Assembly (NCBI GenBank): GCA_022578605.1
Contig: MU394058.1
Location: 744,001 to 808,000, forward strand
Direction of reading: 5' to 3'
From: Camillea tinctor
Lineage: Eukaryota; Ascomycota; Sordariomycetes; Xylariales; Xylariaceae
Length of the DNA: 64,000 bases
Below, piece after piece: positions 33,601-45,262 of the stretch (position 1 is the stretch's first letter; every line of letters starts with the position of its first letter). A program made the position numbers and the translations under genes. The notes under the pieces were generated by a model. The model saw only the letters and a list, made by a program, of their open reading frames with translations, made no database searches and was not told the DNA's origin.

Positions 33601-35862
33601 TCTTAGACACGAGTGCTTGTTCTAACCACACAGCTTGTCCCAGTTATGAGCCATGATAGTCACACAGCACTGTTTTCGTACATGAATGATATTTAAGGGT
33701 TAATAGTGGTGTACTATACCATATATGTGTCCAGGTAATATGACCGTATGCCCTAGAACAAGGAATGAATAACTCAATCGTCAACTCCCTATATAATCCG
33801 TAAGAGGAGGCCATTTACTTCTTATCAATAATCCACAAAACACATAACTGATTAAGCACCGAAGATTCCGACACAGAAGCCCTATTGATGAGTATCAGCT
33901 TTTTACTAGAACATCACTGCAACAATTCTTATGGGTAGCCTGATCAAGGTGTCTACCATTTTATGACATCGTTGTTCTGAGTAGTTTTGCAATTCCAAGC
34001 TATCAGCTAGCAGCCTAACCTAGAATATCTCATCACAGCAAAGTATTTACTTGTATGCCCCTTGCATCATTGCTTGTGCACTACACAGCATAATCTCATC
34101 ATTGGAGACTTCCCGTCATCACCTTTTCCATGGCTGTAATATCTATAGTTATCTTTACATTTTTCATAACAGAACTGGATTCAGTCTCATTATTGAGGAG
34201 TGTTACGAAACCCCTAGAAGAGGCCTTTAGTATATTCGGTGTTGTTATGCCGGAAACTAGAACTATGTCTGATACCGATACTTATACTTGGAACGGTCTT
34301 GTGGGGGATGACCCCTTAGGCACATACGAGAGCATTGGGCACTGGGCATAATGGTTTATTGTGCTATATGCGTATATGTGTGTGTGTATAAGAGAAAAAG
34401 GAAAAAATAATGAAACCTAAAAAGAGGAACTAATAACTAAAGCTTGCTGAGTTATTTGCGATGACGTATTAGGTCTCCTTGTTCTTTGTGAGGTGCATAC
34501 CTTAATATCCCTTTTGAGTTATCGCCTTCGATACATCATTAATTTAAATATCACTAGTCCTACTATTTTTGATTATGTCGCGTACTATATATGAGCTAAT
34601 TGCCGAAGGGCAATTAGCGTTTGCTTTTGCTATAGATTATTTATGATCTTCCTCAAAGCCTTGACAGCTTAGCCATGAGGAGAATACGCCTCCCCTCTCT
34701 CATATAATATGTATAGGTAGCTATGTTGGAATAGAAGGAGTCGCTCCTGAAGCTGTCGACTTTAGGTAGGCTTACATAAAGTGTATTAGTTATAGGAGGG
34801 AAGACAGCAGGCCTTGGGGCCCGCCGGTAGTAAAGCTTTGTTAAGGGGTGAAATGTCTTGTATTCTAAAAACTAAGATATTCGTTTTAGAATGGCCTGAA
34901 GAGTCTCAATCTCTTCTCTCCGCCGAGTAGCCCTTCTATAAATATTCCAAGTAGGGCGATAAGGGTTATTAGATACGTAGGTACAAAGTGGTTCGGCGCC
35001 TAACGCCTACATTCCCAAGTATGTTAGACCTATCATTCATCCTTCAGGTCCTAACTCCTCACTTGTCATCACATGCCCTCATACCTGCATGTCGGCATTC
35101 TCCTTAGTCGACGGATATATATGGGCCTGTAAATCAAGGGATCTACATCGTAACAAGCTTTATGTACAGTATAGGTATGGGGCGAACAGATCACTCACTT
35201 TAATAGAAGCTTGTAATTGACATTGGAAACTGTTTGTGTTGAAAAGAAGCCATGGTTTGAGCTTCACGTTGACAAATTTGTTGTTCTATATTAGTAGCAG
35301 CATCTTCTAATCTTGCCAAGAAAGAGTACTTTCAGTGCTTTTCACCGAAAGAAAGGAAAATAAGAGGCAGGGATCCCTGAAACTGGATGGCATTGAACCT
35401 TCGGCAACAACGTCATGGAATGTATATGATGGATGTACTAAGGAGGTAGAAAGGACCGCTAGATGCAAGGGATGCATATTTCAAATGTAAGCAATTGAAA
35501 AAAGGTGACTTGGGTCAGAAACGTCCTACGAGACTAGTGAATGTGTAGGTCATATGTAGGTACAGCATGTGTATCCCCAGAAGCTGGAGTAGCACAGCCA
35601 ATTACTGATGCTTACGGAGACTTCTGGATATTACCCTGTCCAAGGAAGAGCTTTAAAGGGACAGTAACCGAAACAGTCGAGATACAAGCACAAGTACTAC
35701 TAGACCAATCATGGGTTCCGGTTATACCCAGTGGCTTTTGTATCTAACTCTCCTCTAACCTAGATTATTAAAAGCATTGGGTTCCCCCCACCCCCCTCCC
35801 CAAGTCCTTTTGCACCTTCAAGTATTCCACCCTTCAAGTACATACGGTCCACTCATACAAAC
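30611..35862. other. AT-rich gene-free region
   Basis: About 5.2 kb have no open frame longer than about 75 codons and no recognisable protein family, RNA gene or terminal repeat. TA steps are frequent, and stop codons are dense in all frames. This is compatible with old sequence decayed by repeat-induced point mutation or plain drift. One TACCTAGGTA palindrome lies at 32166-32175. The stretch separates the terpene synthase from a fungal-specific cluster of variable genes. Confidence 0.5.
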
Positions 35863-37560
35863 ATGTTATTCGAAGAGGCGATCGAATACCCGATATCAAA
35901 ATCGGCGCAAAAATGCAATGATCATTTCAAGGACCTTGTGAAAATCATGCTCGAACGGGATATACTTCCATACCCATTTCAAAGCAGAGAAACTATCCTT
36001 AATCACCAACAGAGCTTTGAATTCTGGGTCGGATCTACTGCCGTATTTCATGAGCCGTTGATACGCCTAGACACTCGTTTACGAAATAATCCTGACCTGC
36101 GCAACCTCGTCCTTGAAGAACTGCAACTAGTCGATGATAGTTTACAGTCAGGTAGGTATTGGAGTTGTCTCTATAGAGGGTATGATACAGATCATATAAT
36201 ATAATCTAACCACCAACGGACTTGAATAGTCATAAACTTCGAATCCGCAAGACAACGGCGTGTATTGCGCTTGCTACGAGTGTTCGGATATCATAAGAGG
36301 TTCGTCTCTTTAACACGACGAAGCCAAGACGCTTTGGATGATGTCAAGGTTGGCATAAAAGGGCTTAACAACCTATCAACTTCAACGGACCGGTTTTCGT
36401 TTGATTATCTGTATTCTAATTATCTGTACTCTATACCTATAAAGAATATAGGCATGGAGGTTACGGATGACAGAGATGCTCTTCTCGAGCGAACTGCCAT
36501 TTTATTTGTGAGAAATTTACTGCCGAAAATTTGCGACGCCCTTGCAATCCAGTTAGCAGAATCCGTAGTTTATAGAACGCGACGAATTCTTTACCAACAA
36601 AGACAACAAGGGGGGGGTTCCAGCCAATATCGGATCCTCCAAGAGTTACGGTCTAAGGCTTTCTCATCATCTTCATCTCCACCAGCACCATCATCATCAT
36701 TATTTGATGAATCGGGAGGCTCTTCTAAAGGGCCCCCCCGGGTCTTGTATTCACATCTGCCTGAACCACATGAAGATTCGGAACTCGAAAACCCCAGCTC
36801 GTGGAAGTGAGTCTGCCACGCCCTGTCAAATCAAAGCTTCTTTAGACTAATGTACAATAGAGCCCACACTTGGAGAGATCTGGAGCCCTATGTATGCATC
36901 TCAGAAGAGTGTGGATATCCAACTCCTTCTTTCAAGTCGTACCGAGAATGGCAACAGCATATGGTCGAAAGCCATACCAAAAAATGGCCCCAGCAAGTTT
37001 ACCTAACTCCTATTTGGTATTGCAACTTGGACCATTCGGAGTTATCGGAGTTCGACAGCCCATGCGCTCTTGAAATGCACATAGAATCGGAACACAACCA
37101 GCGCTTCCCGTCCGGGAGGTTAGCTTGGATATTCAAACACGATGTTCTGTCCCGACCTCGTAAACTTGGAACCTGTCCACTTTGCGACTGGTATTTAGAC
37201 CTTTATCCAGAAGACAGCAAGGGAAAGGTATCTAAGGCGTTTGAGGACAATGATAATATCTCAGATGGAGACCTTACAGCTTGCCAGCCCAAAGCTGCAG
37301 CTAATTCAAGCATTGACACGTCATTAAATGTTTTGGACGTGGTCTCAAAACACGTTTCTGGTCATTTCGAACCATTGGCATTATTCTCGCTTCGGTATCT
37401 TGAAGATTACGCTCGATCGATGGGGCCCAACAGTTCGACGGGCTCTGCCATCAGCAGCCTTGACGACGTATCTGATGAACGAAGCATGGGGACTAGCGAG
37501 TCTATAACTTCTGGCTCAGCTGGCCAGGGGTCAAATTGTCTTGGCGAGGTATATAGGTAA
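35863..37560 (+). CDS. AcuF-type C2H2 zinc-finger-like protein, ending at a foldback element
   Basis: Three exons: 35863..36151, 36230..36806 and 36861..37560, giving 521 residues if it stops at the TAA 37558-37560. The N-terminal half is helical and begins with a segment typical of fungal AcuF/NACHT-associated proteins (EELQLVDDSLQ, then RRSQDALDDVKVGIKGLNNLS). A low-complexity Ser/Pro linker follows. The second half holds zinc-finger-like pairs: YVCISEECGY with HMVESH, IWYCNLDH with MHIESEH, and CPLC with KHVSGHFEPLALFSL; the last is the hallmark of this family. The role is unknown; homologues are often in variable, incompatibility-like gene sets. The stop codon lies exactly at the first bases of an inverted-repeat element, so the original C-terminus may be altered, or the element may be spliced out. 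Confidence 0.75.
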
Positions 37561-37966
37561 GTCAGCAATATTTCCTATAATCACTTACTTTCTAGCTATT
37601 AATCTAAGGCTTTATTTTCTCTTTGAAACCCAATATTGAGGGCCCCTGAAACCCCTCGGACGACCATATATTGAAGAATCAAGATATTCAGAATCAATCT
37701 AGAATCACTGCAACCCTTAAAGTCAAGATAGCCCAGTACGTGACCTCTGTGACGAGCACTCCTGAGTGTGGGTCCAGATAGGTCACATGCTGGATGGTCT
37801 TGACTTTGAGGTATATAGTGAGGCGAGATTTGTTCAATATATTCACGATATGCTCGTTAGAGGGGTTTACGGGACCCTCGCTATTGGGTTTCAAAGAGGA
37901 AATAAAGTCTTAGATTGATAGCTAAAGAACGAGTGTCTATAAGAGAATTTACGCTGACTTATACAG
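37557..37966. mobile_element. Foldback (MITE-like) element with splice-signal-like ends
   Basis: The two halves are inverted copies of each other meeting near 37763 with almost no spacer. The outer ends are TAAGTCAGC (37558-37566) and GCTGACTTA (37953-37961). Long matched blocks include AATCTAAG with CTTAGATT, CTTTGAAACCCAATA with TATTGGGTTTCAAAG, and AAAGTCAAGA with TCTTGACTTT. Most differences between arms are transitions. No open transposase frame is present; a 66-codon frame at 37694-37894 is only a by-product of the palindrome. Read on the plus strand, the left end starts GTAAGT and the right end reads GCTGACTTATACAG, like a splice donor and a branch site plus acceptor. No clear target duplication beyond TA is seen. 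Confidence 0.75.
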
Positions 37967-38656
37967 AAAGAAAAAGGTCAGCGAAGGACAAGAAAGTCAC
38001 TTAGGTCACCAGTGACCGTTACATTCCTATACCAGGAATGGTTCTATAGCTCCAACAACTATATGTTGAAATAACAGTTATTCCGTTTCTGGCGACTCCC
38101 CTTGTTCGGGTGGGTCGTAACAACCTCCCTGGACCCACATCTAGGAGGGCTCGTCACAATCTACGGCGTGGCACAGGAGGATCCTGAGTACCTACTCTCG
38201 TTAGACTTCTTGTTACGATAGGGCGGAGGGGGGTTGTTATACCAATAAACAAACTGAAGCCAGTTTGAGCCTACCTACTTTGTATATTAAGGGACCCGAC
38301 GCAAATCTATCCCGGCGTTGGAATAGTATTTTGTCACATGTGGGGGGATGGAGTATGGTATATGGTATATGGTATTTCGGTCCTCAGATAACTCCCTTGG
38401 AGGGTAGTTCCAGCTGAGCTTTTTAAGGATCCTGTATTTCCGTCTTTTTCTCATTTCTCTCCGAGAGAGCTATATCGTCTCATGATTAAACCGCGGCATG
38501 ATCTTACCATGGCCTCGATTACACTCAGATAAGAAAGTTGAATGTTGAATACATTACTAGTAGAAAGGCGTGGTTCATGATGGGTTGCAATCGGTGCGTC
38601 TTAACTGAGTTCTATAGTGGTGCTTCATTGGTTGTATCATATACTATGAATGTGGA
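37967..38656. other. Intergenic with a second fragment of the foldback family
   Basis: At about 38110-38160, on the minus strand, TGTGACGAGC, CTCCT and TGTGGGTCCAG occur in the same order and spacing as in the centre of the foldback element (37749-37776). This suggests a related, partly deleted copy in the opposite orientation. It also carries TTGTTACGAC, which recurs as TTGTTACGA at about 38211. No gene is seen. Confidence 0.5.
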
Positions 38657-40547
38657 CTACCCCTTGTTCCCGACTCGGACAAACCTCAAAACCCCATTGT
38701 CAACTTTTTTAAATTCGACATTGATGTTTTTTGCCGCTGATTCTAATTTGCTCATGCTGTTTTGTTTCTCTAGAAGCGACTCGTTCTCGTCAGGATTATC
38801 AAATCCGTGATATAGGAGCGCTAGAGCAGACGATTTAAACAAAGGTTGACCTTTAGTCCAAATAATTGATATCAGGAGAAGTAATGCAGTGAGCAGGACC
38901 TCGGTAGCAGGTAAGGTAATCCAGGCCCAGCGAACGTGCCAATATGTCTCCTCGTAGAAAGCCTGACCGGGCCATAATTCAGCCCATTCATTGTCGCCTG
39001 GTGAAGAGCTTCGGATCTGATTAGACAAGGTGTCTTCGACGTTTTTGGTCAAGTTAGCCAAGTCTGCGAAGTACATAAACTCGCCGATGCTGAAGTCAGT
39101 GTCCACAGCCTCGCCGGTAAGAGGCGACTGGAGCTCGCGAGTGAAGAGTTTATCGAGGTATTGCCATAAGCCACTGGCGAGGGACACGGTAACGTTGAAG
39201 TTTTCACGCGAGGAATTGGCGAAATATGTGTTCCAAGGTTGTATTCCATTGAGGATGGTGTTGTCCAACAGAAGCGGCTCTGATGTATAGTTTGCTTCTT
39301 CGATGCCAACTGGCGATGCAACTACGTTGTAATATGTCTTGACGCACCAACTCCATGTGATACTGAAAGTATCGAATCCTGAAGCTCCAGACATGTAGTC
39401 TACACTCCTGGCTCCATTCAACACAGCTTCGAAAATACCGTCAGAATTGTACAATGATCCAGATGTGTTGAACAACGCTCGTCCCATATCTCCTTTTGAT
39501 GAATATATAATGACGTTGTCTCCCCGGGAGAAATTGTAAGTGTATATGTCCCATATTGTGTCATTAACATAGGTTGGGTTCATAGTGTTGGTGAAATTTT
39601 CAAAGCTTGAACACACTGCCAAAGTGCTGAACTGGTCCCAGGTACACTTTGATGCCGGCTGTGGGCAGTAAATATTGACCTCGGGGACAGATCCGACAGC
39701 GCCATTTGCTATACTAGTCTGGAGACTTAAAAGTTGTCCGTTTGGGTTCCGGGGTCCTGTAATAAAGCAGTTAGTTCTTAAACTCGAGAATAATGATGTT
39801 GAGAATATTGTAATATGTACCTCCATAGGAATGTAAGGATCCCGACCATATTGCCTTGGAGCTGTAGTTTTGAGCTCTACCTATCTGCGCCGTCACATTA
39901 GGTAGAGGTGCTTGCCTATTCAGGGGCTCGAGTATCTGCTGCGCCGTCGGCTCTATGGCCAAAGCAACCAAAGTGATAAGCGCCAAGGCCCATGCTGTAA
40001 TGACTCTGAGACGACCGGTGAAAATCAGTAAGAATGACCCCCAGGGCCCCCGACTCGCATCATCGTAAAGTTGGAGATGGTCAAGAGGATTTGATCGATA
40101 TTGGAAATGATCCCATTTCAATTGGCTGAAACAAGAGGCAATGGGAACCATCATTGCTGTCCTGGTAACCGTCGTAAGAACGGAAATCATAGAGTTTGGA
40201 CTGATTGTATACGGCCATGACTCTATCGGTTTATTGTCAACCATTTTCAGAACTGGTATGACGAGACTGAGACCGATAATGCTCAAGAGAGAACCTCCTA
40301 TCTCCCACCACCACCACCAGGATGAAGAGGCTTTTCGCGACTTTATCTTCCGCCTTTTGCGCATCTCCTCCTTTCCGCGCATAGCCTGTTCATCACATAA
40401 TGGCTCTGTGTCATGGGGCCCGGCGATATTTACCCTGGAGGAAGCCGCTAGGGTGCTGGATGAAGACGTGAACTCATCTTCTAGGCGGCCCTCTTCTTGA
40501 CGGACTAATGGTACCGCAAGATATGTTCTAGGGGTTTCTTCAGCCAT
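38657..40547 (-). CDS. DUF3176-family membrane protein
   Basis: Two exons: 40547..39821 and 39756..38657, giving 608 residues; the 64-bp GT-AG intron is in phase. The N-terminus has acidic and Lys/Arg-rich stretches and a run of five Trp. The first membrane segment is about residues 83-105 (IGGSLLSIIGLSLVIPVL), followed by SMISVLTTVTRTAMMVPIAS and LKWDHFQ, then DDASRGPWGS and a third segment (RVITAWALALITLVALAI). This order is the DUF3176 signature. A large, N-glycosylation-rich region follows (NFT, NDT, NFS, NTS, NYT, NSS, NVT, NLT), so it probably faces outside, and a final helix is near residues 520-545 (VLLTALLLLISIIWT). The function of the family is unknown. Confidence 0.88.
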
Positions 40548-41530
40548 ATTTGAATTGGTAGTTTATGTATGTTCTTTCAGTCGAAATAATGAGCTCATCG
40601 GGCACGGCAAGCTGTCAAATGTGATTATGAAGGGCGTGTTATTAACAAAAGAATATGATCCTCGGGTCGGAAATTGACCTAGATTTTATTATCCTGCAAT
40701 GAAAACGGTACCGGCTTATTCTCAAGTGACATTTCTCTTGAAATCTGCCAGTACGTTACACAAAAACGCCCAGAGCTACATAGCCTTGCTGTCTTACCCC
40801 TATTGATACCTAGGTAGTCTCGAAGCAAGGACCCCAAGTCGCTTTTTATGTGATACTACATATACAAAGGTAGCACGCCCGAGGCTGTGACCGAAGCCTG
40901 GCTTTCTGGGTATTAATAGTGGTTTTTGTTTTGATCACCGTTGTTGTTATTTTTAGCCCGAACATTCGTTTTTCGTGATGAGACTCGAGGAAATAATTGA
41001 ATACATGGCCACCATTGGGGCGCTGACAATGTAATGCTACATATAACAGCGGCAATTTCTAGTACCATAGTGGCCAATCAACAAGTCTTACAAGGTGCTA
41101 CTGTTTTACATATATTCATAGTGTTCTGTAAGAATATGCGTAATGAACTCATCATTTTTAATGTCTTCTGCTTACTCTTGCTTATCAACTAAAGCCGTAT
41201 TGATGATTTGGTATGAGCTTCAATATTATCAGTTGTGAGGTTAGGACCTAAAATCCAATCCTTCCCATGTAGAGGGCTGTTTCAAATCCAACTTGCCCCT
41301 TTTAATCCCTACCATTCTTCAAAGGTTCTCCCTGAATGCTCTTAAATCTCACATCACTCAAATTGAAATGGCTCTGATGACTATTGTAAATCAACCTTAT
41401 GTAGTAGGGATCTCATTAAGCTATATACATATGGACTACGCCCCCAGTATTGGAAGCATTAAGATAAAATAAATATTAATTATGTACGCTCAATTTCTCG
41501 TAACTTCTTCACTTATATACTAGACTGCCG
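40548..41530. other. Intergenic, no gene seen
   Basis: This holds the DUF3176 promoter and the esterase 3' region. One TACCTAGGTA palindrome lies at 40807-40816. The frame at 40846-41055 is unrecognised. Confidence 0.55.
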
Positions 41531-43411
41531 TTAGTATCCAAAGATATCCAAGGCATGTTCAACTATCCAATTAATGCCCTCGGCACGGAAGTCATCGATC
41601 TCGACATAACTCCCATTAGCACTCCAAACTATCTCCTGACCGACACCACCTCCAACAGCGGTATCATACTGAGGCCACGCCGGGCTCACCGTGTCCCCAT
41701 TCGGATTCAGGGTCGTGAAGAAGTTGATCCAGGCCGTTGACATGGTGAGTGCGAGCTCCTTGTATGACTCCGGCTCGTTGGCAAACGGATTCTCCGCGTA
41801 GCCATCACCGTTCAAGTTATAGAAGACGAAGGCAACCTCCTGGAAGTGTGTTGCCGCCGTAGATGCGGGGACGCCGTTGACAGTGACGTCGAAGCGGTAG
41901 GCCCACGAAGGCAGGCCGGCGTTGCTCCAGGCGATGCTGGCCATTCGGCGGATAGCGTGCATGGCCGTGTCGCCGACCAGTGCGCTAGTCCGCCGGTACT
42001 GCAGACCTAGCTGCTCGACATTCTCAGTCTCGGGAGTGACGACTTCGGGCCACGACTTGAGTGACGGGATACCCACGCTCTGGATATTTGGATAGAGCGC
42101 CAAGATCTCGTCGACAATCTCGTCTTCTGACTTCCCTGACGCTTTTAGAACGTTATTACTTATGTATTTGGTCTTGATCGCGGAAATGAACTCGGCATCG
42201 GTATTTACGCCTGTACCATTCGGTCCTAGGCCAGACCCGAACGCGGTTCCCTCCTCGGAGTTCGTGCCGATCAAGATGGGTATCTGGGGGAACCTCCCAT
42301 CTCTCAGCTGGTTGGAAGGATGATCTGCCAGGAAATCACCATCGAGACATGGGGGCCAAGGTCCGATAGAAGTAACGTTCAGTGCATAGTTGATTTCGTC
42401 AAAGGGAAGATCCCGAAGACAGGGGATGGCGTCGGCTGTACCAACAGTTGAGGCGCATGATGTGTTCCGCACAAGATTGTCGAATGTCTCTTGCTGGCGT
42501 TCGGTAGCATTAAGGCCTCCAGGATATCTGTTGAGTATGCTTCCGAATCCGGACTCACCCACTGCAGCCCGGAAGAGACCATCATCACGACCTTACTCAA
42601 AGTTAGCATCTCAAAGAATCCAGAGTTGCACATAGTTAGCCATGTATTACGTACCGTTATAGGCTACAACTTGCGCTGTTACCGACTCAGCCCCTGAGCT
42701 TTCTCCAAAGATGGTAACCTTGTCTGGGGAACCACCAAATGCAGCGATATTCTCATGGACCCAGTTCAATGCTAGGCGCTGATCACGGAACCCTATGTTT
42801 GTAACGCCAGCGTCCAGAGCCTCCTTTCCGCTGATGAATCCAAACGCAGATAATCTATAGTTGAAGCTGACTGCGACTATTGGGGTACCCTGCTTGACGC
42901 TGTTGTCGACAATGAAGCTCAGATTGTATCTCCGGTCGGCTGAACCGCCCATAAACAAACCTCCGCCATGAATCCAGACAGCTACTGGAAGATCAGCTGT
43001 ATCCTCCAACCCTGCAGGTCGGATGACGTTAAGATACAGACAATCCTCCGAAAGTTCATAGCCGACTTCATCGCCTCCATAGCCTATGCAATGCAATGGG
43101 TATGATGTTGCCTCTTTGGTCCCATTCCAAGCAGTGTCAAGTGACTCGGAGTTGCTGAATCTCACTGCTTTCTAAGTTGGTTTTAGTATTTTGTCAAGAC
43201 TGGATATACGACAGATTGAATATACCTTCGCATATGGCATGCCTAGGAAATAATCCTGGTCATACTCAGGACTGTGAATACCTGAATAGGTTCCATTCTT
43301 CAGCGTTACAGTTGGAGCCGCTGATGAGGACCCATTGCTAAGACTCGTCGGAAGAGCTATCGCAGGAGTAATGAGGCAGCAGAGCGCTGCTGCTAGCAAA
43401 CGGGATGCCAT
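41531..43411 (-). CDS. Secreted type-B carboxylesterase/lipase
   Basis: Three exons: 43411..43226, 43171..42655 and 42591..41531, giving 587 residues; both introns are GT-AG and in phase. A signal peptide ends near Ala19 (TPAIA before LP). The family signature EDCLYLNV is at about residues 104-111. The oxyanion segment is WIHGGGLFMG. The nucleophile is Ser220 in GESSG, the acid is the first Glu of TNSEEG, and the base is His in ATHFQE, so the catalytic triad is complete. Many N-x-S/T sites fit a glycosylated extracellular enzyme. It should hydrolyse carboxylic esters; whether the substrate is lipid, a plant ester or a secondary metabolite is open. It lies between two small hydrophobic/enzymatic accessory genes on the same strand. 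Confidence 0.92.
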
Positions 43412-45262
43412 CGTGACAAGAGTGCTGGAGGTAAAAGGGGGGACTCCAGTATTGAAGGTAGGCTATGGGTAACCCTAGAGCTATTTAAATTCATTATCAT
43501 CAGGAGACGATTAGCGGTCTACCGACGCATTCTCACGATTGCCGAGGATCTGCTTCATTGAAATCAAGGTCTCCCTTCATGACCTCGAGATCTCGGCTAC
43601 CTCTTGGCCGAGTAACAGCAACTAAAATCGAGCACATATAGAAGGGCCGATTCCAGCATTTCGCGGTATTGAGTGATATCACGAAAGTACGCCGCTGCCG
43701 GCAAGGCGCTGTGGAGTTGCGATCATGGTACGGTCGACACTAGGCGAATGCGGATAGATGTGTGGGGAGGGATGGACCAGTCCTAATATATGTACCATGC
43801 CACGTTGAAGTAGTTGTGCCGTTGTCCCGATAACCTGGCAAGTCTGGGGTGAGGTTGTATTTCTCCATATTCTGGCCACCCACTTCCCCCGCGAACTAGC
43901 TCAACTCGGATACTAAAGCGAGACTGGGTTAGAAGGGGAAAAGAATTAGTATGTCTTTTCTAAGGCTCTTCGCCGACCTCTAGGACAATGTTCCTAACCC
44001 AGGACGCCCAGGACGCCCAGAGTATTACGAGTCAACTTTACTGTCTTCAGGCCTAGCTCTCCTTTGGCGACAAACAGGTATAACTTAGATCGATGCTACT
44101 GTATAAACAAGGCAACTAACTTCGATTACGACGTGCATTAGTTACATCTTATTAAGTATACCACGTGGTTCGGTGAGCAGTAAGTCTTCGAACTTACCTC
44201 AAAGCTGGATATAACTAGTTTATCTAGGACTTTTTATACCTAGCAGGCCTAGCAAGTCGGCATTGAGCCGATAGCAAAGTTACTATAATCGCTCTAATAC
44301 CACTGTTTGCGTCTTAAATCTTCTTTAGGTGAGTACCTAGGTAAGTATCTACACACATAATGAAGGACCTGCTGATTACCTGCAGTCTATCATATGTTTC
44401 TATAAGACAACATGATTACTACGGAGTAACCCTATACGAGCTGGTGTTTGAGGGAATAATCTAGTCTGGACATAGAATGACATCCCGAACCTAGAAGCTA
44501 TTCCAAATTGACTTATATGTAGTATCGTCCATAAAATATTGACCGCAAGACCGATTACCTGGATTTAGTCATAATATAGGAACACCTGTGGGGAACCCAT
44601 TGTGCATTAAACTTCATTTATGAATCCCTGTGTGCTGCTGCATGGAAGATGCATTTGACCCAAACTTGTTATGAACTAGAGAGCGTCTAATCTTGCCTAG
44701 TTAGTTGAGCAGGGTGCCCACTGAGTGTGCGTAGGGATTTCTTCATACGTCAACGCCAAGAGAAAGATCGACTTTCCAAGAAGAATAAGCCTTTATCTGC
44801 GATGTCTTGTCTTTAACGACTCAATAGCATTCGATGGTGTCCACTTATGGAATTCCTTCTGAGATATATATTGAAGCTAGAATAACATTACCAATGTCAC
44901 AAAACACCAAGCATAGAGTGTGGTGGCTTCATAACGTTGATGATATATAAGACGACAGTGACTACTTGAGATTCCATGGAGATGTCTTTATATCCTCTCG
45001 AGAACTTTCAAGTAGTTATCTACCTAGTCTAGTCTATCAGTCGTCTGTATCGTACCTCCTAGAGCCTATGTCCTGATACTAAAGAATTCTAACTAGGCCT
45101 TTCTAATAAAAGCGCATGTCGATCAGGGACCTCAGCTATCCTTAGTTAATCACATACATCGCTCCCCTTAAAACAAAGCCCCTGAAACCTTTCCTCCCAA
45201 CCTCAAAAACCCACATCCCCCCTTCTCTCCATAAACAACTCCAACACCAACCAAGCAGCCCT
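43412..45262. other. Intergenic, no gene seen
   Basis: This contains the esterase promoter, including an AT-rich TATTTAAAT about 70 bases before the start on the minus strand. The rest is AT-rich and gene-free. One TACCTAGGTA palindrome lies at 44334-44343. The frames at 43679-43879 and 45142-45348 are not supported. Confidence 0.55.

Noticed and set aside
33111..34351. Small frames of 73-74 codons in the gene desert
   Set aside because: No start context, family or splice continuity; expected by chance in AT-rich DNA.
37694..37894. 66-codon frame within the foldback as a small gene
   Set aside because: It spans the palindrome centre and mirrors repeat sequence; no family or coding sign.
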